A stretch of 31,019 nt of DNA from Bacteroidetes bacterium UBA6183 (GTDB lineage: Bacteria; Bacteroidota; Bacteroidia; UKL13-3). Shown here piece by piece: positions 24,473 through 31,019 of this stretch (positions are counted from its first letter, which is position 1; every line of letters starts with the position of its first letter). The DNA lies in assembly GCA_002422865.1 (NCBI GenBank), contig DITN01000026.1:1434-32452 (forward strand), written 5' to 3'. The notes beneath the pieces are model-generated. The model was not told where the DNA came from. It saw only the letters and a list, made by a program, of their open reading frames with translations, and ran no database searches. Made by a program: the position numbers and the translations under genes.

Positions 24473-25606
24473 ATGGCAAAAAGAGATTATTACGAAATAT
24501 TAGGACTTAACCGCAACGCTAGTGTTGACGAGATAAAGAAGGCTTATCGCCAAATGGCTATCAAGTTTCATCCGGATAAAAACCCAGGGGATAAGGCTGC
24601 TGAAGACAAGTTTAAAGAAGCAGCAGAAGCCTATGAGGTATTAAGCGACCAAAATAAACGTGCCAATTACGATAGGTTTGGTCATCAAGGTGCGAGCGCA
24701 TCAGGTGGTGGTTATGGTGGTGGCGGTATGAATATGGACGACATATTCAGCCAATTTGGTGATGTATTTGGTGATGGTGGCAATCCTTTCGAATCTTTTT
24801 TTGGTGGAGGTGGAGGCCGTGGCGGAAGACGCAGCGGAGGTGTTAGAGGAAACAATGTACGCATAAAGGTTAAACTTACTTTAAAAGAAATTGCAGAAGG
24901 GGTAGAGAAAAAGGTAAAATATAACCGAATGGTTACTGCCGATGGACTTACTTTTAAAACATGTGCAACCTGCAACGGTGCGGGTCAGGTGCGTAGGGTA
25001 ACACAAACCTTTTTAGGACAAATGGCCACAACCAGTACTTGTCCTACCTGTAACGGTGCCGGTAAAACAGTTGATAAACGACCTAGTGGTGTTGGAGCAG
25101 ATGGGTTAGTAGGTAAAGAAGAAATTGTAAGCATAAATATACCAACAGGTGTTGCTGATGGCATGCAATTAAGCATGAGTGGTAAAGGTAATATGGGGCC
25201 AAACGGAGGACCTGCAGGCGATTTAATTATTGTTATTGAAGAGTCTGAAGATGCGGTTTTGAAACGTGACGGAAGTAATATTATGTACGACTTACATATC
25301 TCTTTTGTTGATGCCGCACTTGGTACTAATGTAGAGATACCAACCGTTGATGGGAAAGTAAAATTAAAAATAGATGCAGGTACGCAGGGTGGTAAGATAT
25401 TACGTTTACGTGGTAAAGGTTTGCCTGAATTAAACGCTCACCACCGAGGTGATCAATTGGTACATATCAATATTTGGACACCTCAAAAATTGACTTCCGA
25501 TGAAAAGGAGTTGTTAGAAAAACTGCGTGATGCTGAAAACTTCAAACCGCATCCAGGCAAAAATGATAAAAGCTTTTTTGATAAAATGAGGGAGTATTTC
25601 CAATAA
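24473..25606 (+). CDS. dnaJ: Chaperone DnaJ with a single zinc site
   Basis: DnaJ delivers unfolded proteins to DnaK and stimulates its ATPase. The 377-residue protein has a J domain with HPD at 33-35, a Gly/Phe-rich linker (about 75-125) and C-terminal substrate-binding domains. The zinc region is reduced: only two CxxCxGxG motifs remain, at Cys164/167 and Cys190/193, instead of four. From spacing and flanks (GQVRRVTQTFLGQM between them) they are motifs II and III, which together form zinc site 2; motifs I and IV, forming site 1, are both absent. The start MAKRDYYEIL at 24473 is canonical; an ATG at 24461 would add MKKT. A strong hairpin terminator follows. Confidence 0.95.
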   Translation: MAKRDYYEILGLNRNASVDEIKKAYRQMAIKFHPDKNPGDKAAEDKFKEAAEAYEVLSDQNKRANYDRFGHQGASASGGGYGGGGMNMDDIFSQFGDVFGDGGNPFESFFGGGGGRGGRRSGGVRGNNVRIKVKLTLKEIAEGVEKKVKYNRMVTADGLTFKTCATCNGAGQVRRVTQTFLGQMATTSTCPTCNGAGKTVDKRPSGVGADGLVGKEEIVSINIPTGVADGMQLSMSGKGNMGPNGGPAGDLIIVIEESEDAVLKRDGSNIMYDLHISFVDAALGTNVEIPTVDGKVKLKIDAGTQGGKILRLRGKGLPELNAHHRGDQLVHINIWTPQKLTSDEKELLEKLRDAENFKPHPGKNDKSFFDKMREYFQ

Positions 25607-25642
25607 AAAAGAAGCCCGCGGTTTACCGCGGGCTTCTTTTTT
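25605..25642. terminator. Bidirectional terminator between dnaJ and the TlpA gene
   Basis: Perfect 17-base arms around TTTA, with a GC-rich core GAAGCCCGCGG and A/T runs on both sides. It starts within the dnaJ stop codon on one side and lies 21 bases past the TlpA-gene stop on the other, serving both convergent genes. Confidence 0.95.
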
Positions 25643-25663
25643 ACTAATATGTTTACAACTGAA

Positions 25664-26164
25664 TTACATTTCAGCTGCATATTTCTTCACCTGCTCATCT
25701 AAAATATATTCGTTACCTTCTACATAACCTTCATGCTTCCAAACAATGTTTCCTTTTTTGTCTAACAAAATGGTATAAGGCACGTTATTTACGTTTAGTG
25801 CACGTTTTAAATCTTCGTTTACATCAAGTAACACATCAAACTCCCATGCTTGTCCATCTACGTAAGGTTTAACTTTTAATACGTTTTTGGCGTTATCAAT
25901 CGAAACAGCAACCAAATCAACATTGTATTTTTCTTTCCACGACTCCAAAAGGTTATCGTTAATATTGGTTAACTCCTTTTTGCATGGGGTACACCAAGTA
26001 GCCCAAAAATTAATAACCGTAACACGACCTGTCTTGGCATAATCGGCAACATTTTTGTTTTTACCATTTACATCTTTCAGGGTTATGTTGGGTAAGGTTT
26101 GTGGGGCTTGAGCAAACACCGATACAAATAGTACAAGTGATAGGGCAAATAAATTGCGTTTCAT
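25664..26164 (-). CDS. TlpA family thiol-disulfide oxidoreductase
   Basis: Exported 166-residue thioredoxin-like protein, probably a periplasmic reductant or cytochrome-maturation-type thiol donor. It has a signal peptide (1-19), the active site WCTPC (Cys58, Cys61) in INFWATWCTPCKKEL, and the cis-proline loop NVPYTILLD. All catalytic residues are intact, in contrast with the cysteine-less relative at 23204-23731. The ATG at 26164 directly precedes the signal peptide. A TACATTTA sequence on the minus strand (26191-26198) may be the -7 box. It stands alone, between a terminator shared with dnaJ and the divergent ligase-like gene. Confidence 0.93.
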   Translation of the reverse strand: MKRNLFALSLVLFVSVFAQAPQTLPNITLKDVNGKNKNVADYAKTGRVTVINFWATWCTPCKKELTNINDNLLESWKEKYNVDLVAVSIDNAKNVLKVKPYVDGQAWEFDVLLDVNEDLKRALNVNNVPYTILLDKKGNIVWKHEGYVEGNEYILDEQVKKYAAEM

Positions 26165-26278
26165 AATGATTTAAAGTTTAAATGATGTTGTAAATGTATA
26201 AAAAATCGTGATAAATAAAACATACATCGTGCCAAAGCATTGTTAACAACGATTTATGTGGGTTAATGCTAAAGCAAA

Positions 26279-26286
26279 TATATTTG
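26279..26286 (+). promoter_or_regulatory. -7 promoter box of the Ddl-like fusion gene (TATATTTG)
   Basis: Exact TAnnTTTG. It lies 36 bases before the ATG at 26323 and inside the longer reading frame that begins at 26266, so a transcript from it can only use the inner start. The predicted leader is about 30 bases. Confidence 0.5.
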
Positions 26287-26322
26287 ATGCACGATACATT
26301 TATATCCCAATTCGGTAAACAT

Positions 26323-28998
26323 ATGATTAAAGTAGGTATATTTTTCGGAGGTTCATCGCGTGAGCGTGAGGTAAGTTTTGCGGGCGGACGTACCGTTTAT
26401 GACAATTTAGATAAAAACCTGTTTGAGGCTGTTCCCATTTTTGTGGATAGTTTCAATAATTTTATTCTCTTAAACTGGGAGTTTATATACAAAGGCAGTA
26501 TTCGCGATTTTTACCCAACGGTAAGTGCTTTACACAATCAACAAAAGCCCTTGCAAATTTATGCCGAAAGCTTGCCCGAGGCACACCAAGATAACGGTAA
26601 AAAAATAGCTGCTCAATTGGGTAAAATATTAAAGCCCGAAGAGTTAAGTCAGTACATGGATTTTGCCTTTTTAGCCCTACATGGTATGTATGGCGAAGAT
26701 GGTACTATACAAGGTTTGTTAGAGTGGTTTGATATTCCTTACACCGGTTCTGGTATTATGCCAAGTGCTATTGGCATGCACAAAAAAACACAGAAAACCA
26801 TGCTGCAACATGCCGGGTTTAATAGTCCTAAGTTTTTAGGTATTACCAAACAAAGCTGGCAAACTGCAGATAGAAAAAAACTATTGGCAGAGGTAAAAAA
26901 ACAAGTGGGCTTGCCTTTTGTAATCAAACCGGCAAACCAAGGTTCATCGGTAGGGGTAAGTGTAATTACCGAAAATAATATTGGTGATTTTGAACGTGCA
27001 GTTGATGCTTCTTTTTTTATTCAAACCCTTGAAAAAAAGCAATGGGTAGGGAAGAGTGAGGCGGATAAATTGGCCTTATTGCAAAAAATAGCTGATGTAA
27101 AAGAAGGTATTTCTTTCCCTGTTTTGGTAGAGGGTGCATTGGTTTATAACCCCGATCAGTTGTATGTGTTGTTGGATAAACACTTTGCTAAAAAATCAAA
27201 TTTAAAAATTGAAAGTATATACAGCGAAACCGAGTGTTTAATTGAAGGTTTTATCAAAGGTCGCGAGTTTAGCTGTATTGTTATCAAAGATGAAAATGGA
27301 AAAGCCATTGCTTTACCGCCAACTGAAATTGTAAAAGGTACTGAGGTTTACGATTACCGCAGCAAATACTTACCGGGCTTATCGCGTAAGGTAACACCTA
27401 TTGATATTGCCGAAAAACAAGTACAAAACATACGCAAAGAATGTGTGCGTTTGTTCGAGTTTTTTAAGTTTAATACCTATGCGCGTATTGATGGATTTAT
27501 TACTGCCAAGAACGAAATTTTCTTAAACGATCCGAATACCACTTCGGGCATGATGCCTTCTTCGTTTTTCTTTCATCAAGCGGCTGAAATTGGTTTAAAT
27601 CCATCGCAGTTTTTAACTTACATCATTCGTACTTCATTAGCAGAAAGGGTTGCAAACAGTCCTGTTCATTTCCATTACCAAAAGTTGTTAAACGGTTTGG
27701 ACAGTGCCATCAAAACCAATAAAAAACAACAGCAACAAAAAAAGCGTGTGGCTGTATTTATGGGTGGTTATAGCACCGAGCGCCACATAAGTGTAGAGAG
27801 CGGACGTAACATATATGAGAAGTTGGCATCAAGTAGCAAATACCAGCCTTTCCCGGTTTTTGTTACTGGAGATGATAAGTCGCATACCTTACATGTAATT
27901 CCTATCAACGTAATGCTAAAAGACAATGCAGATGATATACGCGAAAAAGTATTCCATTTTAAGCGTGCTGCAGTTGTCGAAAAAATTATTGTGGAGTGTA
28001 AATCCATCATCGAAAAATATGGTAACTCACAAAACTTATTTGCACCCAAACAAATTACTTACAAGCAATTGGCTAAAATGGCCGATGCGGTGTTTATTGC
28101 CTTACATGGCCGCCCGGGTGAGGATGGAACCGTACAAAAGGAATTGAACAAATTGCGCATTCCTTACAATGGTTCGGGTGTTGAAAGTTCACAAATTACC
28201 ATCAATAAATTTGAAACCAACAAGCTGTTGCGTGCCAAAGGATTTAATGTGGCCGAGCATATGTTGGTGTTTGATACTGATTGGAAAAAAGACAGCAAAA
28301 AGTTGATTGCGGCTATTGAAAAAATTGGTTATCCGCTTATTGCAAAACCTGCTGATGATGGCTGTAGCAGTGCCGTTAAAAAAATTAAAACACGTGTAGA
28401 GTTGGTTAATTATGCCGAGGGTGTGTTTAGAAATACACTGAATATTACACCTGCATTGGCCAATAAATTAGGGTTGAAACCTAAAGAAGAATTCCCTAAA
28501 AAGAATTACTTTTTGGTGGAAGGTTTTATTGATAGAAATAATGCCGCTCACTTTTTGGAAATAACAGGAGGGATGTTAACCACTTACGATGCCAAAGGTA
28601 AATTGGTGTACGAATCGTTTGAACCAAGTGAAGCTTTGGCCGAAGGTGAAATATTAAGTTTAGAAGAAAAGTTTTTGGCGGGGCAAGGACAAAACATTAC
28701 ACCTGCACGTTACCATAAAAACGAAAAAATACGTTTGGCCATTAGCAAACAAGTACAACAAGTTTTGGTTGAAGGTGCTAAGGTATTAAACGTACAAGGT
28801 TATTGCCGCATTGATGCGTTTGTGCGCATTGATAAAAAGAATAAACCCGAAGTTGTTTTTATTGAAGTGAACTCGTTACCGGGTATGACTCCCGCAACGG
28901 CAATTTTTCATCAATGTGCTTTAAATGGTTATAAACCTTACGAGTTTATTGATGCCATTTTAGAGTTTGGTGCAGCGCGCACCGCAAAAGGTTTGTAG
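26323..28998 (+). CDS. Tandem D-alanine-D-alanine-ligase-like ATP-grasp fusion
   Basis: An 891-residue cytoplasmic protein made of two Ddl-like ATP-grasp units, about 1-465 and 474-891, joined by a Lys/Gln-rich linker (466-473). Unit 1 has FGGSSREREVS (8-18), HGMYGEDGTIQG (120-131), the Gly-rich loop KPANQGSSVGVSV (202-214) and RID at 388-390, but the metal-binding Glu of the LLEANTSPGM motif is replaced by Asp403 (LNDPNTTSGM). Unit 2 has GGYSTERHIS, HGRPGEDGTVQ (595-605), RID at 829-831 and an intact EVNSLPGMT (848-856), but its Gly-rich loop is KPADDGCSSAVK (675-686). A normal Ddl is about 310-370 residues. The start at 26323 (MIKVGIFFGG) is preferred over ATG at 26266. It may make D-Ala-D-Ala or another dipeptide or depsipeptide; this is not settled by sequence. 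Confidence 0.88.
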   Translation: MIKVGIFFGGSSREREVSFAGGRTVYDNLDKNLFEAVPIFVDSFNNFILLNWEFIYKGSIRDFYPTVSALHNQQKPLQIYAESLPEAHQDNGKKIAAQLGKILKPEELSQYMDFAFLALHGMYGEDGTIQGLLEWFDIPYTGSGIMPSAIGMHKKTQKTMLQHAGFNSPKFLGITKQSWQTADRKKLLAEVKKQVGLPFVIKPANQGSSVGVSVITENNIGDFERAVDASFFIQTLEKKQWVGKSEADKLALLQKIADVKEGISFPVLVEGALVYNPDQLYVLLDKHFAKKSNLKIESIYSETECLIEGFIKGREFSCIVIKDENGKAIALPPTEIVKGTEVYDYRSKYLPGLSRKVTPIDIAEKQVQNIRKECVRLFEFFKFNTYARIDGFITAKNEIFLNDPNTTSGMMPSSFFFHQAAEIGLNPSQFLTYIIRTSLAERVANSPVHFHYQKLLNGLDSAIKTNKKQQQQKKRVAVFMGGYSTERHISVESGRNIYEKLASSSKYQPFPVFVTGDDKSHTLHVIPINVMLKDNADDIREKVFHFKRAAVVEKIIVECKSIIEKYGNSQNLFAPKQITYKQLAKMADAVFIALHGRPGEDGTVQKELNKLRIPYNGSGVESSQITINKFETNKLLRAKGFNVAEHMLVFDTDWKKDSKKLIAAIEKIGYPLIAKPADDGCSSAVKKIKTRVELVNYAEGVFRNTLNITPALANKLGLKPKEEFPKKNYFLVEGFIDRNNAAHFLEITGGMLTTYDAKGKLVYESFEPSEALAEGEILSLEEKFLAGQGQNITPARYHKNEKIRLAISKQVQQVLVEGAKVLNVQGYCRIDAFVRIDKKNKPEVVFIEVNSLPGMTPATAIFHQCALNGYKPYEFIDAILEFGAARTAKGL

Positions 28999-29003
28999 GG
29001 GTG

Positions 29004-29456
29004 ATGATGCATTGTATAAGAACAGACTCAACCCACGCTGATTTTAAAAAGCTGGTAACCGAACTGGATGCAGAATTACGCATTCGCGATGGTGACGAAT
29101 CTGAGTTTTATGAGCAGTTTAATAAATCAGATTCCATAAAATATGCGGTGGTTATTTACCAAGATGGAATACCTGTTGGTTGTGGTGCTTTGCGTCCGTA
29201 TACCAAAGATAGCATAGAAGTAAAACGTATGTATGTGCCTTTGGAGCATAGGAGTAAGGGCATAGCATCTTTGGTAGTAAACGAGCTAGAAAAATGGGCC
29301 ATTGAGTTGGGTTTTTATCACTTGATTTTAGAAACAGGTATTCGTCAACCCGAAGCCATTAGGCTTTACACCAAAAACGGTTATAACAGTATACCTAACT
29401 ACGGACAATATGAAGGTGTGAGTAGCAGTGTTTGTTTTGAAAAACACTTGAAATAA
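29004..29456 (+). CDS. GNAT family N-acetyltransferase
   Basis: A 150-residue acetyl-CoA-dependent acyltransferase. The acetyl-CoA loop is seen in VKRMYVPLEHRSKGIASLVVNELEKWA (motif A, RSKGIA), preceded by the substrate strand VVIYQDGIPVGCGALRPY and followed by LILETGIRQPEAIRLYTKNGY (motif B). The substrate is unknown. It begins 2-8 bases after the stop of the ligase-like gene, at GTG 29001, ATG 29004 or ATG 29007, so the two are an operon and perhaps translationally coupled. A strong hairpin follows its stop. A link to cell-wall amino acids is suggested only by position. Confidence 0.9.
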   Translation: MMHCIRTDSTHADFKKLVTELDAELRIRDGDESEFYEQFNKSDSIKYAVVIYQDGIPVGCGALRPYTKDSIEVKRMYVPLEHRSKGIASLVVNELEKWAIELGFYHLILETGIRQPEAIRLYTKNGYNSIPNYGQYEGVSSSVCFEKHLK

Positions 29457-29506
29457 TCAACGAATTAGAAATCTCCTTGCAATGTAAAACGCTCATTGCA
29501 CAAAAA

Positions 29507-29543
29507 AAAACAGGCTGCCTCATATGTTGAAGCAGCCTGTTTT
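29507..29543. terminator. Bidirectional terminator between GNAT and transglycosylase genes
   Basis: Perfect 12-base arms AAAACAGGCTGC and GCAGCCTGTTTT around a 13-base loop, with A-runs before and T-rich sequence after. It lies between two convergent genes and can serve both. Confidence 0.9.
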
Positions 29544-29562
29544 AGTTTAATATGTTTTATGA

Positions 29563-30828
29563 TTAACCTTTAATCACCAATTTCTGACCAACATTGATGC
29601 GGTTGCCTTTTAGCTTATTCCAACGTTTTAAGTCGGTTTCGCTTACGTTGTATTTATTGGCAATTTTACCCAACGAGTCGCCACGTTTTACAGTAATGGT
29701 TCGGCTGTTGGTTGTTTTTTTCTTGTTGTTTGAAGCCAGTTGTTGTTTTTTCTCGATGGCAATCTGACGGTTCATGGCCATTAATTGCTCGTTGCTACTT
29801 TGTTTAAAGCTGGTATCGTTTATTGATGCAAACTTAACGGCTTTGTTGTAAGGCAACGTTAACGTAACTTTTTCTATACCAAACGGAATCACAGAGCGCC
29901 TTAATGCCGGGTTGTAATCCAACAACTCTTCTAAACTCATATCTAAATTACTGGCAAGTAAACCCAAGTTGTATGAAGCATCCACATGCACCGTATCGGT
30001 ATGAAACTCAATGTCCATGTTCTCGGCAGGGTATATGTTATGCTCCGATGCGTAGTTCATCATGTATGCAGCTGCAATAAATGCCGGCACATAACCACGG
30101 GTTTCACCCGGAAGGTATTTTTGTATGGCCCAAAAGTTTTTAACGCCTCCGGCTTTTCTAATAGCTTTGTTTACGTTACCCGGACCACAATTGTACGATG
30201 CAATCACCAATAACCAATCGCCATAAATACGGTACGAATTACGCAAGTATTTAATGGCTGCTTCGGTAGATTTTTGTACATCTCTACGTTCGTCATAAAT
30301 AGCTGTAGTTTTTAAACCGTACATACGTCCTGTTGGTGCCATAAACTGCCACATACCGGCTGCGCCTACAGGCGAGGTAGCCATTGGGTTTAAGGCCGAC
30401 TCAATAACCGCCAAATACTTCAATTCCAGAGGCATATTAGCCCTATCCAATGCTTCTTCAAACATGGGGAAATAGTATTTACTCCACGCCAATATTTTTG
30501 ACGACAGGTTACGTTTACGAATGGTATATAGGTTTACATAAGGTTTAACGTACTCGTTAAACGGTAAAGGTATTTCTGATTCAAGCAACGAAAGGCGGTA
30601 AGCCATTACAGAGTCTGCATAAATAGGCACATCTCTTTCTTCGAAGCCATAAATATTTAAATCTCCTTGAGATTTTTTAGGGTACAACTTATTGCGTAAC
30701 TTAATGGTATTGGTATCAACCAAAGCCAGTGTTTCCTCGTCTACATTAGAGCCAATCAATTGAGCAAACGACTGGGTACCTGTAAACAGTAACGTTCCGG
30801 TTAGTATGTACGATAAAAATTTATTCAT
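29563..30828 (-). CDS. MltD-like lytic transglycosylase with LysM
   Basis: Exported 421-residue murein transglycosylase that cleaves the MurNAc-GlcNAc bond to form 1,6-anhydro ends. It has a signal peptide (1-22), a helical lead region, then an SLT domain with catalytic Glu143 in LAVIESALNP, SPVGAAGMWQFM (152-163) and ASYNCGPGNVNKA (210-222). A degenerate LysM-like stretch lies around residues 285-330 (SYNLGLLASNLDMSLEELLDYNP). A clear C-terminal LysM follows (376-421, VKRGDSLGKIANKYNVSETDL to INVGQKLVIKG), binding peptidoglycan. All catalytic parts are intact. It has an exact -7 box upstream and a terminator shared with the convergent GNAT gene. Confidence 0.95.
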   Translation of the reverse strand: MNKFLSYILTGTLLFTGTQSFAQLIGSNVDEETLALVDTNTIKLRNKLYPKKSQGDLNIYGFEERDVPIYADSVMAYRLSLLESEIPLPFNEYVKPYVNLYTIRKRNLSSKILAWSKYYFPMFEEALDRANMPLELKYLAVIESALNPMATSPVGAAGMWQFMAPTGRMYGLKTTAIYDERRDVQKSTEAAIKYLRNSYRIYGDWLLVIASYNCGPGNVNKAIRKAGGVKNFWAIQKYLPGETRGYVPAFIAAAYMMNYASEHNIYPAENMDIEFHTDTVHVDASYNLGLLASNLDMSLEELLDYNPALRRSVIPFGIEKVTLTLPYNKAVKFASINDTSFKQSSNEQLMAMNRQIAIEKKQQLASNNKKKTTNSRTITVKRGDSLGKIANKYNVSETDLKRWNKLKGNRINVGQKLVIKG

Positions 30829-30871
30829 TCAGTAGTGTTATCAATAGCACTAAGTACCATTGGGTGAATAA

Positions 30872-30879
30872 CAAACATA
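30872..30879 (-). promoter_or_regulatory. -7 promoter box of the lytic transglycosylase (TATGTTTG)
   Basis: Exact TAnnTTTG on the minus strand. A TTG lies about 21 bases further upstream (-33-like). The predicted leader is about 35-40 bases, longer than at several other genes here. Confidence 0.5.
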
Positions 30880-30963
30880 ACCTTTTTGAGGCAAAATGCC
30901 CAATTGGATTTGTGGATTTTCTACACTATAACGGTAAAGTGCCTTATTTATTGGGCGATATGC

Positions 30964-31019
30964 CATCCTTCGCCAAGGCTTCAGATGCTGAGACTCATCC
31001 TTCGCCAAGGCTTCGGATG
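30964..31019. repeat. Two copies of a short palindromic (REP-like) repeat
   Basis: Two 24-base units, 30964-30987 and 30996-31019, identical but for one base (A/G at unit position 20), separated by CTGAGACT. Each begins CATCC, ends GATG, and has a GCCAAGGC palindromic core, so it could form an imperfect hairpin. The period is 32 bases and the second copy ends at the window edge, so more copies may follow. This is intergenic; no reading frame covers it. Confidence 0.8.

Noticed and set aside
26266..26322. 19-residue N-terminal extension of the Ddl-like protein
   Set aside because: It precedes the canonical MIKVGIFFGG start and contains an exact -7 promoter box, so it is probably not translated.
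30964..31019. Start of a CRISPR array
   Set aside because: The repeat is 24 bases but the spacer only 8, and no cas genes are present; it is better described as a REP-like palindromic repeat.

Overview
The window is an ordinary-looking chromosomal stretch of a low-GC member of the Bacteroidota, probably a Chitinophagales/Sphingobacteriales-like lineage. The evidence is a secreted protein ending in a type IX secretion (T9SS) sorting domain, families common in that phylum (BatA-N/vWA, PD40-OmpA, DUF2911, DUF4345, FUSC), the near absence of Shine-Dalgarno sequences, and several matches to the Bacteroidota -7 promoter box TAnnTTTG. I see no tRNA, rRNA, CRISPR array, insertion sequence or prophage.

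Layout. 1-525: 5' part of lipB (minus), cut by the window edge. 571-1320: terC (minus), divergent from a thioredoxin-like [2Fe-2S] ferredoxin at 1368-1673. 1746-4654: a BatA-N/vWA membrane protein and an aldose-1-epimerase-like protein (plus). 4737-6275: a PD40/OmpA outer-membrane protein (minus). 6398-9700: a minus-strand operon of FUSC membrane protein, HEAT-like protein and DUF2911 protein. 9784-9978: cold-shock protein (minus), divergent from an unknown 121-residue protein. 10509-12132: Crp/Fnr-type regulator, DUF4345 membrane protein and DinB-like protein (plus), with a palindromic operator-like site between regulator and targets. 12115-13536: a soluble PAS histidine kinase (minus) whose 3' end overlaps the DinB gene. 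13601-16826: a lipoprotein and PriA (minus). 16927-17406: low-molecular-weight tyrosine phosphatase. 17583-21461: a 1292-residue T9SS-exported repeat protein. 21462-21885 is the only gene-free stretch over 300 bases. 21886-25606: murA, a cysteine-less thioredoxin-fold protein, grpE and dnaJ (plus). 25664-26164: TlpA-type thioredoxin (minus). 26323-29456: a tandem D-Ala-D-Ala-ligase-like fusion and a GNAT acetyltransferase (plus). 29563-30828: MltD-like lytic transglycosylase with LysM (minus). The last 56 bases carry two copies of a short palindromic repeat.

Themes. Cell-wall functions recur (MurA, Ddl-like fusion, lytic transglycosylase, peptidoglycan-binding OmpA), as do proteostasis (GrpE, DnaJ) and thiol chemistry (TlpA and a paralogue-like protein without its cysteines). 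The most unusual points are the Ddl-like tandem fusion; a DnaJ that keeps only one of two zinc sites; a MurA with Asp in place of the fosfomycin-target Cys; a thioredoxin fold lacking CxxC beside murA; a 144-bp in-frame minisatellite in the T9SS protein; a Crp/Fnr-like operator placed as at a class II activated promoter; and a recurring -7-like box placed only a few bases before many start codons, which suggests leaderless or nearly leaderless transcripts. I found no convincing entirely new multi-gene system.
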